From positions 1 through 64,000 of the forward strand of contig UQER01000007.1 of NCBI GenBank assembly GCA_900540205.1: a DNA stretch of 64,000 nt, in the 5' to 3' direction. Of this stretch, positions 7,136 through 17,753 are shown in pieces (position 1 is the first letter of the stretch; every line of letters starts with the position of its first letter). Origin of the DNA: an uncultured Porphyromonadaceae bacterium (lineage in GTDB: Bacteria; Bacteroidota; Bacteroidia; Bacteroidales; Muribaculaceae). Under the pieces are notes generated by a model. The model was not told where the DNA came from. It ran no database searches and worked only from the letters and a program-made list of their open reading frames with translations. The position numbers were made by a program, and so were the translations under genes.

Positions 7136-8215
7136 TCACACCACTATGTTCCGTCCGGTTATTATGCCGCTTCCGATGCAGAGCCGGCTGTCCTTGTCAT
7201 AAATCACTCCGAACTGCCCCGGCGCTATTCCCTGCACTTTTTCGTCCGATTCAATCACATATTCCTTGTCGGAAAGGTGTGTGAGCCGTGCGTGGGTGAA
7301 ATTGGGGGCGTGCCGGTTCTTGAACGTTATCTCTACATTCTGTGCTCCGGAGGGCCAGGGATTTTCGGTGATGAAATGCATCTCGTCGAGGTGGAGGGTG
7401 CGGCCATACTGCTTTTCGCAGTCGTAGCCGTTGCTCACGTACACCACATTGTCGTGCACGTTTTTCTTCACCACATACCAGGGGCCGCCGCTGAGGCCAA
7501 GTCCCTTGCGCTGGCCGATGGTATGGAACCAGAATCCGTTGTGCTCGCCGAGTTTCCGGCCGGTCTCTATCTCAATGATAGGCCCTTTCTTCTCGCCGAG
7601 ATGACGGCGTATGAAGTCGTTGTAATTTATTTTCCCGAGAAAGCAGATGCCCTGGCTGTCCTTGCGGTAGGCATTGGGCATGCGTGTCTCTATGGCTATC
7701 TCACGTACTCGGGCTTTGGGAATGGAGCCGATCGGGAACATAAGGTGGCTGAGCTGGTCATAGCTGATGCGGGCAAGGAAATCCGTCTGGTCCTTCACCG
7801 GGTCAACAGCCGTCGACAGCCATACCTTCCCGTTGAGTTCGGTTGTGGTGGCATAATGGCCTGTGGCGGTCTTGTCGAATTCATGACCCCAACGCTGTTC
7901 GAAGAAGCCGAACTTTATCATTTTGTTGCACATGATGTCCGGGTTGGGGGTAAGTCCGGTTTTTACGGTCTCGAGGGCGTACTCCATCACATTTTCCCAG
8001 TATTCACGGTGAAGCGACACCACATCGAACGGCAGATTGTAGCGCCGGGCGATGAACCGGCACATCTCTATATCCTCTTCGGCTGAGCAATCCCCCTCGT
8101 CGTTGTCCATTCCGATGCGTATATAGAAAAGGTGAAGGTCGTGCCCCTCCTCAAGCAGGCGGTGCACGGCCACGGCGCTATCGACGCCACCCGAAATCAA
8201 TACGGCTATTTTCAT
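7136..8215 (-). CDS. mnmA: tRNA-specific 2-thiouridylase MnmA
   Basis: 359 residues. MnmA adenylates U34 of tRNA-Lys, -Glu and -Gln and transfers sulfur from a persulfide to make s2U. The PP-loop ATP motif is at the N-terminus (ISGGVDSAVA, residues 7-16). The two catalytic cysteines are seen in NPDIMCNKMIKFG (about residue 97) and GICFLGK (about residue 190). The central and C-terminal beta-barrel regions include TIGQRKGLGLSGG and AHLS-type segments. It is preceded 34 bases upstream by the DUF5106-type gene and followed by the bifunctional nuclease gene. Confidence 0.93.
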   Translation of the reverse strand: MKIAVLISGGVDSAVAVHRLLEEGHDLHLFYIRIGMDNDEGDCSAEEDIEMCRFIARRYNLPFDVVSLHREYWENVMEYALETVKTGLTPNPDIMCNKMIKFGFFEQRWGHEFDKTATGHYATTTELNGKVWLSTAVDPVKDQTDFLARISYDQLSHLMFPIGSIPKARVREIAIETRMPNAYRKDSQGICFLGKINYNDFIRRHLGEKKGPIIEIETGRKLGEHNGFWFHTIGQRKGLGLSGGPWYVVKKNVHDNVVYVSNGYDCEKQYGRTLHLDEMHFITENPWPSGAQNVEITFKNRHAPNFTHARLTHLSDKEYVIESDEKVQGIAPGQFGVIYDKDSRLCIGSGIITGRNIVV

Positions 8216-8249
8216 CTTGTATGAAATTTATCGCGAAAGAGCCTGCTGA

Positions 8250-9164
8250 TCACTGGGCTTTCATTTTGCTCCTGACCACATAAAATGCCTGCAGGAGGTT
8301 GTCAATATCGAATGTCTTGGAGAGAATTTCGTGTTTGCCGTTGAGATAAAATATCACAGGCGGGCGGCGCATGTCATATAGCTCATCGATGTCGGGGACG
8401 GCCCCTACAATCCATTTTTTGTTATAGGTGGAGGTCTTTGCCTTCCATTCGTCGGTTATCTCGCCGGGATAAATGCTCAATACCTTGATTGCATTCAGGT
8501 CGATAAGGTCGTTGAGGTTGGGGTCGGCTGCCAGGCGTATGCGGGCCATCTCACATTCGTCGCAGTCCGGGTCGTTGATGAACAGCAGCACATAGGCACG
8601 CTGAGGCAGGTCGCTGAGTTTTCCGGTTGTGCCGTCGGGTGTGGTGTAGGTAAAGTCGGGCGCAGTCATACCCACCTGTGAGTTTTCAAGCACCTTGGCC
8701 TGATACTCGAAGCGGGCTTTCTGCGCCTTGGATATTTTTCCGCTCTTGGCCACAGCCTGGGCAAACGGAAGATAACATTCATCGCATATGATATTGGCGG
8801 AGTCGGCATACAGGGCCCCTTCGGCAATCTCGGCGAGCGACAGCAGGTTCTTGGGATTCTTGTTCACCTGTGCCAGCAGCTCGTCGATCGATTTGTGAAC
8901 CACATCCGCATCGGCATAGGGCATCAGATTGACATAATCGCCGAATGCCACACGGAGTTTTCCCAACGATGAGAATGCCGATTTCAGGTTTGCGCGTTTC
9001 CAGAAATTCTCGATGAAAAAGTTGGAGCGGTCGGAGAGTGTTTCCAGATTTTCAGGGATATTGGGATATTCGAACAGCTTGTCGGAAGTGGTCTGTGCGA
9101 CTCCATTGCAGGAAAAGCCCAACGCGAGGGCCGCCGACAGGATGAGGGTCTTATAATTGTTCAT
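8250..9164 (-). CDS. Exported thioredoxin-like protein, DUF5106 type
   Basis: About 304 residues from the ATG at 9164; earlier in-frame starts add charged residues before the signal peptide. The signal sequence (MNNYKTLILSAALALGFSCNGVAQ) has a Cys that could serve as a lipobox, though the context is not ideal. Residues about 20-170 look like the helical DUF5106 region. The second half is thioredoxin-like: GMTAPDFTYTTPDG, then LLFINDPDCDECEMARI with a CxxC pair, then the cis-Pro-type RRPPVIFYLNG. A periplasmic redox role is likely; the partner is unknown. A good promoter lies at 9257-9287. Confidence 0.75.
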   Translation of the reverse strand: MNNYKTLILSAALALGFSCNGVAQTTSDKLFEYPNIPENLETLSDRSNFFIENFWKRANLKSAFSSLGKLRVAFGDYVNLMPYADADVVHKSIDELLAQVNKNPKNLLSLAEIAEGALYADSANIICDECYLPFAQAVAKSGKISKAQKARFEYQAKVLENSQVGMTAPDFTYTTPDGTTGKLSDLPQRAYVLLFINDPDCDECEMARIRLAADPNLNDLIDLNAIKVLSIYPGEITDEWKAKTSTYNKKWIVGAVPDIDELYDMRRPPVIFYLNGKHEILSKTFDIDNLLQAFYVVRSKMKAQ

Positions 9165-9256
9165 TATGTGCATGATTGCGTGCTTGTTGTCACAAAATAA
9201 CTCAGGCACCTGTGGGCCTGGCTGTAAAAAATGGTTTCGGGTTATTGCCTAATCTG

Positions 9257-9287
9257 CAAAGTTAGCGAAACTCACTTATATTAGCAA
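9257..9287 (-). promoter_or_regulatory. Promoter of the DUF5106-type gene
   Basis: On the minus strand TTG (complement of 9285-9287), 20 bases, then TAACTTTG (complement of 9257-9264). Transcription would begin near 9251, giving a leader of about 87 bases. Confidence 0.6.
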
Positions 9288-9370
9288 GCTGCAAGTGCCT
9301 GTGTTAAGATTATTTGATAAAAGAGGCTGTTAAGAGGCGGTATGCACTCATTGTCACCATTTGTGAATCC

Positions 9371-10210
9371 TTACTGCCACCAGTTGTGGAAGTGGTGAAC
9401 GGGGCCGTGGCCGTGGCCGTGGCCGATGGTGTAGCGGCTGCCGGCCTCGATGGCTGCGGCTATGAAGTTCTTGGCATCGCGGGCGGCATCATCGAGATTC
9501 TTGCCATGGGCAAGTGCGGCTGCGAATGCCGACGACATGGTGCATCCAGTGCCGTGGGTGTTGCAGGTCTGGCTGCGGCGTGAGCTGAGTTCCAGTGTTT
9601 TGCCTGATTCCGCGTTGTAAAAGATATCAGTGAGAATATCGTCGTGCAGGTGTCCGGCCTTCAACAGCACCGACACATTGCCGCAACGTTCGGAGAGGCG
9701 TCGTGCAAAGTCGGGTAATGCTGCCTGATTCCGGATTTTCTCGCCAAGAAGAAGTTCTGCTTCCGGAATGTTCGGCGTTATTACGCGTGCCCGTGGAATC
9801 AGTTCGTCGCGCAAAGTGTCAACCGCGTCGGCTTCAAGGAGAGGGTCGCCGGAGGTTGCCACCATCACGGGGTCAAGAACGATGTTGCGCAGCGACGGGT
9901 ACTGGTCGAGCGTGTGGCGCACGGCGCGTATCAGCTCAACGGAGTGCAGCATGCCGATTTTCACGGCATCGGCACCGATATCATCAAGACACGAGTGAAT
10001 CTGTCCCGTGACGAACTGCACGGGAATGGGATGCACTCCAGTCACGCCAACGGTGTTTTCGTCCACCACGGCCACAATAGCGGTCATTCCGTAGCATCCC
10101 ATGGCCGAAAATGTTTTGAGGTCGGCCTGAATGCCGGCGCCTCCGCTCGGGTCGCTTCCGGCAATCGACAGACAGCGACGGTAAGTGTTCTTTGGTGTCA
10201 GATTTTCCAT
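9371..10210 (-). CDS. thiD: Hydroxymethylpyrimidine (phosphate) kinase
   Basis: 279 residues. ThiD phosphorylates 4-amino-5-hydroxymethyl-2-methylpyrimidine twice to the pyrophosphate that joins the thiazole. Ribokinase-fold motifs: IAGSDPSGGAGIQADLKTF (residues about 16-34), LDPVMVATSGDPLL, ITPNIPEAELLLG, and the anion-hole NTHGTGCTMSSAFAA near residue 225. The last 18 residues are unusually His-rich (IGHGHGHGPVHHFHNWWQ). It is the last gene of the TPP-riboswitch operon and overlaps the end of tenA by 13 bases. Confidence 0.93.
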   Translation of the reverse strand: MENLTPKNTYRRCLSIAGSDPSGGAGIQADLKTFSAMGCYGMTAIVAVVDENTVGVTGVHPIPVQFVTGQIHSCLDDIGADAVKIGMLHSVELIRAVRHTLDQYPSLRNIVLDPVMVATSGDPLLEADAVDTLRDELIPRARVITPNIPEAELLLGEKIRNQAALPDFARRLSERCGNVSVLLKAGHLHDDILTDIFYNAESGKTLELSSRRSQTCNTHGTGCTMSSAFAAALAHGKNLDDAARDAKNFIAAAIEAGSRYTIGHGHGHGPVHHFHNWWQ

Positions 10211-10857
10211 GTCTCAAGATTGTAGGCACTGTCCCAGAACATCCATTCCAGACGTGTGCATGTTTTGAAAATAGCGGTCATCTCTTCGCGTATCTCATCG
10301 GAACAGTTGTCGGCAAGGGTGTCGCATATGTTGATTGCCAGGCGTGTGGCTTCAGCAAACGACTGGTCGCCATAGGTCTCGATCCATCGGGCATATGGAT
10401 TTGCCGCGAGGTCACGACAATTGGCCAGGATATGCTCACCCACACGCTGGTACACCCAGAAACAGGGGAGGAGCGCAGCCGCTTCCACTTCAACCGGACG
10501 CATTGCGGCTGCAGTTTCCACTGATGTATAGAATGCACACGTGGGCGATACCGGCGGCAACGGCTCTCCATTCAGAAATGATTCGTGAAGGGCTTTTTCC
10601 ACAGCTATGCCGTCGGATGCGAATTTGAGGAATGCGTTTACGTGCCGGGTGTCTGTGAGCCGTGAGGCTGTATGGGCTAATGAACGGCAGTAGCTTGCCA
10701 AATAATGGGCATCCTGACCGAGATAGAACAGGAATTTCTCGCGAGGGAGGGTGCCTTGCATAAGCTCGCGCACAAACGGCTGCCGGAGGATGGCTTCATA
10801 TACATCTTCCACTGCTTTCCATGCGGTTTCGCTCCAGCGGGGGGATTGGGGGCTCAT
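10198..10857 (-). CDS. tenA: TenA-family thiaminase II / aminopyrimidine aminohydrolase
   Basis: 219 residues, all-helical haem-oxygenase-like fold. TenA hydrolyses thiamin breakdown products to release the hydroxymethylpyrimidine used by ThiD, a salvage route. Seen: FLFYLGQDAHYLASYCRSLA (about residues 40-60), the catalytic Cys in LLPCFWVYQRVGEHI (about residue 136), and the C-terminal RLEWMFWDSAYNLETW. It lies between thiF (21 bases) and thiD (overlapping). With no thiC in the operon, TenA plus ThiD may be the route that supplies pyrimidine from this locus. Confidence 0.9.
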   Translation of the reverse strand: MSPQSPRWSETAWKAVEDVYEAILRQPFVRELMQGTLPREKFLFYLGQDAHYLASYCRSLAHTASRLTDTRHVNAFLKFASDGIAVEKALHESFLNGEPLPPVSPTCAFYTSVETAAAMRPVEVEAAALLPCFWVYQRVGEHILANCRDLAANPYARWIETYGDQSFAEATRLAINICDTLADNCSDEIREEMTAIFKTCTRLEWMFWDSAYNLETWKI

Positions 10858-10878
10858 ATGATAAAAAGTTTGTTGGGA

Positions 10879-11598
10879 TTAGAATTCCATTAGTTCAAAA
10901 TTCATGCTCAGCAGATTCATGCTCAGCAGTTTTCCGGCCAGGGCAGAGGGGATTCCGGCCAGGATTTTAAGGGCTTCGGCTGCCTCGATGCATCCCAATA
11001 CGCCGGGGGTGGGACCGATGACACCTTCAGCGGCAGCTTTCTGCGAGAGCAGCAAGTCGCGGTCGGGAAACAGGTCGGCATATGAGAATGTGTTGCCCGG
11101 AGTGAACACCGACGCCAGGCCCGTGAATCCGCTTACCGAACCATAAATCCATGTCTTTCCGAGGGCGGTGCACACCGAATCGGTCAGATAGCGCGCCGCA
11201 TGGTTGTCGGTGCAATCCACAATCAGGTCGTAACCGCTGAAAATTTCAGCGGCATTGTTTTCCGTAATGCCATCGGGATATGTATCGAACACGGTTGACG
11301 GAGCCATAGGTGCCAGGCGCTCATGTGCGGCCACGACTTTCGGTTTGCCGATGTCGTGGAAGGTGTAGAGCAACTGCCGGTGCAGATTGGATTCCGACAC
11401 CGTGTCGTGGTCGGCAAGGCCTATGTGCCCCACACCCGCCCCGGTCAGGTACAGCGCCACCGGACAACCCAGTCCGCCCAACCCTATAATAAGTACGGAG
11501 GCAGCCGCTATGCGCTTCTGGCCTTCTGGCCCTATTTCAGGGAGTATGATCTGACGGGAAAACCGTCCGTCGTGGCTGTTTGTCATGGCGGTATGCAT
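10879..11598 (-). CDS. thiF: ThiS adenylyltransferase ThiF (MoeB/E1 family)
   Basis: About 239 residues from the ATG at 11598, just beyond the thiH stop; starts at 11586 or 11616 are possible. ThiF adenylates the C-terminal Gly of ThiS so that sulfur can be loaded for thiazole synthesis. Seen: RFSRQIILPEIG, the Rossmann motif VLIIGLGGLGCPVALYLTGAGVG, DHDTVSESNLHRQ with the catalytic Arg, VDCTDNHAARY and the GVIGPTPGVLGC segment. The CxxC zinc pairs common in MoeB are not evident, as in some ThiF variants. The spacing to thiH and tenA supports one transcript. Confidence 0.92.
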   Translation of the reverse strand: MHTAMTNSHDGRFSRQIILPEIGPEGQKRIAAASVLIIGLGGLGCPVALYLTGAGVGHIGLADHDTVSESNLHRQLLYTFHDIGKPKVVAAHERLAPMAPSTVFDTYPDGITENNAAEIFSGYDLIVDCTDNHAARYLTDSVCTALGKTWIYGSVSGFTGLASVFTPGNTFSYADLFPDRDLLLSQKAAAEGVIGPTPGVLGCIEAAEALKILAGIPSALAGKLLSMNLLSMNFELMEF

Positions 11599-11602
11599 CG
11601 GT

Positions 11603-12721
11603 TCAGGCTGTGACATCGAAAACCTTGTCCCAGTCTTTCCATACCACTTCCATGCCGGCATTGCGTATGGCCTGTGCCACCTCGTCAGGCGTGCGCTCGT
11701 CGCTCACTGTAAACTGCTCCAAGGCAGTGGGGTAGGTGTGGTAGCCTCCGGGTTCGGTTTTGGAACCGGCACTCATGGATGTTGCCCCGAGGGTGCAGAT
11801 GTTGTTGCGGAATGTGGGGAGTTCGCGTGTGGATACGGATATATCTACGTCGTGGTCGAAAATACGGAAGGCAAAGGTGAGTTGAGCCAGTTCGCGGTCG
11901 GACATAATCACGTTCGGCTGATAGCCGCTTGCCGATGCACGCATGCGTGGGAAGTTGACGCTGTATTTTGTTTTCCAGTATTTCTTACGCAGGTAAAGCA
12001 GATGTCTTGCCATCATGGTCACGTCAGTTCGCCAGTCCTCCAGACCGATGAGCACACCCATCCCGATTTTGTGCACGCCGGCCTGACCCATGCGGTCGAA
12101 GCCGTTGACGCGCCATTCAAAATTCGACTTCATTCCGGCGGGATGGTACACCTTGTACCGTTCGCGATGGTAAGTTTCCTGAAAGCACACCACTCCGTTC
12201 AATCCGTCGTTGACCAATGCGGCATATCCCTCGGTGGGGAGAGGCATCACTTCGATAGAGAGGTTGCTGAAATAGGGGCGGCACACCTTCAGCGCTTCCG
12301 ACAGGTATTCCACACCGGCAACCTTTGGATTCTCGCCGGTGACAATGAGCAGATTTTCAAACGGGCCGAGTTCCTTTATGGCTTTGCATTCATCCTCGAT
12401 CTGACTCGGGGTGAGGATTACGCGGTTGAATTTGTTGTGGCGGTTGAAGCCGCAGTACACACATGAATTGGTGCATGAATTGGTGATGTAGAGCGGGATG
12501 TACATGGAGATGGTCTTGCCGAAACGTTCGCGTGTGAGCATACGGCTCTTCAGGGCCATCTGCTCAAGGAACGGAGCTGCCGCCGGAGATATCAGCGCCA
12601 TGAATCCATCTATGCCGGGATTGGGCGACGTCAGGGCACGACGTACGTCTGCCTCGGTGCACGCGTTGATGCGTGCGGTGGTCTCGTCCCAGTCATATTT
12701 TAAAAGTTCTTCTGAAAACAT
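11603..12721 (-). CDS. thiH: 2-iminoacetate synthase (tyrosine lyase) ThiH
   Basis: 372 residues. ThiH is a radical SAM enzyme that cleaves tyrosine to dehydroglycine and p-cresol, feeding thiazole formation anaerobically. The radical-SAM cluster motif is visible as YITNSCTNSCVYCGFNRHNK (three Cys in CxxxCxxC, about residues 79-97). Also seen are LIVTGENPKVAGVEYL, KIGMGVLIGLEDWRTD and the C-terminal QFTVSDERTPDEVAQAI. It follows thiG by 14 bases. Use of ThiH rather than the oxygen-dependent ThiO fits an anaerobe. Confidence 0.95.
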   Translation of the reverse strand: MFSEELLKYDWDETTARINACTEADVRRALTSPNPGIDGFMALISPAAAPFLEQMALKSRMLTRERFGKTISMYIPLYITNSCTNSCVYCGFNRHNKFNRVILTPSQIEDECKAIKELGPFENLLIVTGENPKVAGVEYLSEALKVCRPYFSNLSIEVMPLPTEGYAALVNDGLNGVVCFQETYHRERYKVYHPAGMKSNFEWRVNGFDRMGQAGVHKIGMGVLIGLEDWRTDVTMMARHLLYLRKKYWKTKYSVNFPRMRASASGYQPNVIMSDRELAQLTFAFRIFDHDVDISVSTRELPTFRNNICTLGATSMSAGSKTEPGGYHTYPTALEQFTVSDERTPDEVAQAIRNAGMEVVWKDWDKVFDVTA

Positions 12722-12735
12722 GATGAAAAGTCAAA

Positions 12736-13509
12736 TCAGATATCCAGGAATGATGTGAGCGGGCTGCTGGCCACCGCGCAGTCCGATTGTTTGCCAAGTC
12801 CGGCCAGGTATGCCTGACGGCCTGCTGTGGTTGCCATGGCGAATGCCTTTGCCATTTCCACCGGGTCGGAGGCCACGGCGATTGCGGTGTTGACCAGTAC
12901 GGCATCGGCACCCATCTCCATAGCTGCCGCGGCATGCGAGGGCGCGCCCAGTCCGGCATCAACTACCACGGGGACATTGCTTTCGGCTATAATGATTTCG
13001 AGCAGGTCGCGTGTAACCAGACCTTTGTTGGTGCCGATAGGGGCGCCGAGCGGCATCACGGCTGCTGTTCCGGCCTCTTCCAGACGTTTGCACAGCACAG
13101 GATCTGCCTGAATGTAGGGGAGTACGATGAACCCGAGTTTGGCCAGCTCTTCAGTGGCCTTGAGGGTTTCCACCGGGTCGGGGAGCAGATATTTTGGGTC
13201 GGGGTGGATTTCCAGCTTGATGAAATCGGTCTCGAAAGCCTCGCGTGAAAGCTGGGCTGCAAGAACGGCTTCGCGGGCATCGCGCACACCCGAAGTGTTG
13301 GGGAGGAGCTGGATGCCGTCGGCCTGGATATGCTGAAGCATATCGTCTTCCTGGGCTTCCATGTCGATGCGTTTCATGGCCATTGTGACCATCTGTGTGC
13401 CGGAGGCGAGGATGGCCTCTTTCATAAGCCGGTTGGAGCTGAACTTTCCGGTCCCGACGAACAGTCGCGATGAGAATTCGCGTTGACCTATGGTAAGAAT
13501 ATCATTCAT
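12736..13509 (-). CDS. thiG: Thiazole synthase ThiG
   Basis: 257 residues, TIM barrel. ThiG condenses 1-deoxyxylulose 5-phosphate, dehydroglycine and ThiS-thiocarboxylate sulfur into the thiazole phosphate. Seen: FSSRLFVGTGKFSS near the start, FIKLEIHPDPKYLLPDP with the Schiff-base Lys region (about residues 85-105), VMPLGAPIGTNKGL, PVVVDAGLGAPSHAAAAMEMGADAVLVNTAIAVA. It is separated from thiE by 78 bases containing a long palindrome, the widest gap inside the operon. Confidence 0.95.
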   Translation of the reverse strand: MNDILTIGQREFSSRLFVGTGKFSSNRLMKEAILASGTQMVTMAMKRIDMEAQEDDMLQHIQADGIQLLPNTSGVRDAREAVLAAQLSREAFETDFIKLEIHPDPKYLLPDPVETLKATEELAKLGFIVLPYIQADPVLCKRLEEAGTAAVMPLGAPIGTNKGLVTRDLLEIIIAESNVPVVVDAGLGAPSHAAAAMEMGADAVLVNTAIAVASDPVEMAKAFAMATTAGRQAYLAGLGKQSDCAVASSPLTSFLDI

Positions 13510-13537
13510 GTTGTTAGGTTTTGAATTATTGTTGGAG

Positions 13538-13579
13538 TAGCTCCGATAGCTATAATAGCTATTGTAGCTATCGGAGCTA
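13538..13579. repeat. Long intercistronic palindrome between thiE and thiG
   Basis: Two perfect 15-base arms (13538-13552 and 13565-13579, based on TAGCTCCGATAGCTA) flank a 12-base loop that itself contains the palindrome AATAGCTATT. In RNA this is a very stable hairpin, in DNA a near-complete palindrome. It lies between thiE (stop at 13588) and thiG. It has no U-tract, so it is more likely an mRNA-processing or stability element, or a small mobile palindrome, than a terminator. Confidence 0.75.
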
Positions 13580-13587
13580 TTATGATT

Positions 13588-14196
13588 TTAGAAAATGAAG
13601 CGGGCGGTTTCGGCAGCCGGGTCTTCGGCGTTGAGTATCGCTCCGGACACTGCCACCCCGTTCACACCCGTTTCCCGCAAGGCCGCTATATCGTCGGGCG
13701 TTATTCCGCCGATGGCCACAACCGGAATTGTTATGCCGGCCTCGCGGCATTGCCGCATGATGGTGCTGTAACCCTCGAGTCCCAGGATGGCGCTCAGGTT
13801 TTCTTTCGTAGTGGTGAAACGGAATGGTCCCAGTCCTATATAGTCGGCGCCGGCAGAGGCAGCCGACTGAATGTCGGCAAACGAATTGGCGGTGGCACCT
13901 ATGATTTTGTCAGGACCGAGGATGGCACGTGCTTCTGCCACCGGCATGTCATTTTTGCCGAGGTGCACTCCGTCGGCTCCGGTTTCATCGACGAGATTCA
14001 CATGGTCATCGAGAATTAGAGTGGCGCCGAAACGGTCGCAAAGGCCGCGCAGTTGGCGTCCTTCGGCGATTATCTCCTCTTCCGATGCATGTTTCATGCG
14101 CAGCTGAATCCAGCGGCAACCGCCGCGCAAGGCTTCGGCAGCGCCTGCCGATTCAGACCGGAAGCGGGTGTTGGTATGAGTGATGAATTGCAGCAT
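13588..14196 (-). CDS. thiE: Thiamin-phosphate synthase
   Basis: 202 residues. ThiE joins the pyrimidine pyrophosphate and thiazole phosphate to thiamin phosphate. Diagnostic segments: GGCRWIQLRMKHASEEE, LILDDHVNLVDETGADGVHLGKNDMP, GATANSFADIQSAASAGADYIGLGPFRFTTTKENL (about residues 100-133) and VVAIGGITPDDI. The GPFRFTTTK segment at the phosphate site marks it as the catalytic paralogue, unlike the TenI-like neighbour upstream, which it overlaps by 44 bases. Confidence 0.93.
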   Translation of the reverse strand: MLQFITHTNTRFRSESAGAAEALRGGCRWIQLRMKHASEEEIIAEGRQLRGLCDRFGATLILDDHVNLVDETGADGVHLGKNDMPVAEARAILGPDKIIGATANSFADIQSAASAGADYIGLGPFRFTTTKENLSAILGLEGYSTIMRQCREAGITIPVVAIGGITPDDIAALRETGVNGVAVSGAILNAEDPAAETARFIF

Positions 14197-14761
14197 GGAT
14201 ACGTTGAATTAGGGTTGTTTCTGACCGGTCGGCCCACAGATAGCCAAGCATGGCTGCTCCACCGAATCCCAGTTGGCGCAACTCATTGAAACGCTGGGGC
14301 GTTATCCCCCCAAGTGCTATTGTTTTTGCGCCGACACTGTTGGAGGCAGCTATCTGTTGTGGGGTGAATGCGGATGCATAGCCGGTCTTTGATATCGAAT
14401 CGAAAATAGGGCTGAGGAAGCAATGGGATGTGAACGGCTGCCATTCCTCAAGTTCTTTCAGAGAGTGGCATGATCGACTGAGGATGCCCTGATAGCCCTC
14501 AGGCGGAGCAGGGTGCGCCGCATTGAGATGGATTCCGGTGCCGTATTTTACGGCGAGATGGTGGTGGCTGTGCAGCGACAGGCGTGGCCTGAGGTCGGGG
14601 TTTATGGCTTCGATGAGTTGTTCCATCTCTGCGCCTGTGGCATCCGGTTTGCGTATGTGTATCCGGCCGATGCCTTCGCGCAGCATCAGTTCAATCAGCC
14701 CGGCCTCGCCATCCACGGGTTCGGGGAGTGTTATACCAATGATTTTAAAGGAATCAGCCAC
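14153..14761 (-). CDS. tenI: TenI-like thiamin-phosphate-synthase paralogue
   Basis: 202 residues, same TIM-barrel superfamily as ThiE. Seen: EGIGRIHIRKPDATGAEMEQLIEAI, LSLHSHHHLAVKYGTGIHLNA, SRSCHSLKELEEW, the FLSPIFDSISKTGYASAFTP segment and TIALGGITPQRFNEL. The SKTGY-type loop replaces the TTTK loop of ThiE. TenI proteins lack synthase activity and aromatise the thiazole tautomer, which is the likely role here. It overlaps thiS by 8 bases at its start and thiE by 44 bases at its end, so translation is probably coupled. Confidence 0.82.
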   Translation of the reverse strand: MADSFKIIGITLPEPVDGEAGLIELMLREGIGRIHIRKPDATGAEMEQLIEAINPDLRPRLSLHSHHHLAVKYGTGIHLNAAHPAPPEGYQGILSRSCHSLKELEEWQPFTSHCFLSPIFDSISKTGYASAFTPQQIAASNSVGAKTIALGGITPQRFNELRQLGFGGAAMLGYLWADRSETTLIQRIHAAIHHSYQHPLPV

Positions 14762-14957
14762 CGCACACGGCTTTTATCACTGTTATCGAGTCGCCGTGGT
14801 TTACCGAGGTGTGCTCCCAGTCGCATTTCCGTACCACCTTATTATTTATGGCTACGGCAACGCCTTTGTCAGGGATGTTGCACGCATGCAGAACTGCGGG
14901 GAGGAGCACTGAGTCCCCCTCGAATGCGTGCGGTGAATTGTTGATTGTGATTTCCAT
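14754..14957 (-). CDS. thiS: Sulfur carrier protein ThiS
   Basis: 67 residues from the ATG at 14957 (MEITINNSPHAFE), the first start after the riboswitch; longer readings would translate the riboswitch itself. ThiS is a ubiquitin-like carrier whose terminal Gly-Gly is adenylated by ThiF and converted to a thiocarboxylate donating sulfur to ThiG. The chain ends VCGG as required, and the beta-grasp pattern VAVAINNKVVRKCDWEHTSVNHGD is clear. It is the first gene of the operon. Confidence 0.93.
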   Translation of the reverse strand: MEITINNSPHAFEGDSVLLPAVLHACNIPDKGVAVAINNKVVRKCDWEHTSVNHGDSITVIKAVCGG

Positions 14958-14961
14958 GTCA

Positions 14962-15038
14962 AGTTTCCTTTCGTCGGTTCTAACCGAATCAAGTTCAGAG
15001 GGTGTAATCTCAGCCTCGGGAGAGGCACCCCGTTGTTC
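14962..15038 (-). promoter_or_regulatory. TPP riboswitch (THI element)
   Basis: On the minus strand the 5' leader of thiS reads GGGGTGCC, then GGCTGAGATTACACCC, then TCTGAACTTGAT, then GGTTAGAACC and a closing GAAAGGA. These are the conserved helices and pyrimidine/pyrophosphate-sensing loops of the thiamin pyrophosphate aptamer. No U-tract terminator separates it from thiS, and the aptamer ends only a few bases before the start codon. Control is therefore probably translational: TPP binding would hide the start region of thiS and lower the whole operon. Confidence 0.95.
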
Positions 15039-15041
15039 CCA

Positions 15042-15049
15042 CAAAGTTA
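15042..15049 (-). promoter_or_regulatory. -7 box of the thiamin operon
   Basis: TAACTTTG on the minus strand, a consensus TAnnTTTG, lies a few bases before the riboswitch aptamer. The transcript would begin almost exactly at the aptamer's first helix. No clear TTG is seen at the -33 position. Confidence 0.6.
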
Positions 15050-15093
15050 GGTAATTTATTCATAAAAATCACGGATAGGTTAAAAAAACATTA

Positions 15094-15109
15094 TGGCACG
15101 AGGTTTGTT
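15094..15109 (+). promoter_or_regulatory. Sigma-54-like -24/-12 element upstream of clpB
   Basis: TGGCACG-N4-TTGTT matches the sigma-54 promoter consensus (TGGCACG-N4-TTGCW) except T for C in the GC pair at -12. Transcription would begin near 15120, about 26 bases before the clpB start. No TAnnTTTG box is found between here and the gene. Confidence 0.5.
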
Positions 15110-15145
15110 AATAAGATATAAGTAAATAAACAATAATTTCAAGAT

Positions 15146-17734
<2,589 letters not shown>

Positions 17735-17753
17735 TCTATAATACTTAAGGGAT

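Noticed and set aside
9395..9425. GTGGCC tandem triplet repeat near the thiD end
   Set aside because: It is simply the codons of the His-Gly-rich ThiD C-terminus, not an independent repeat.
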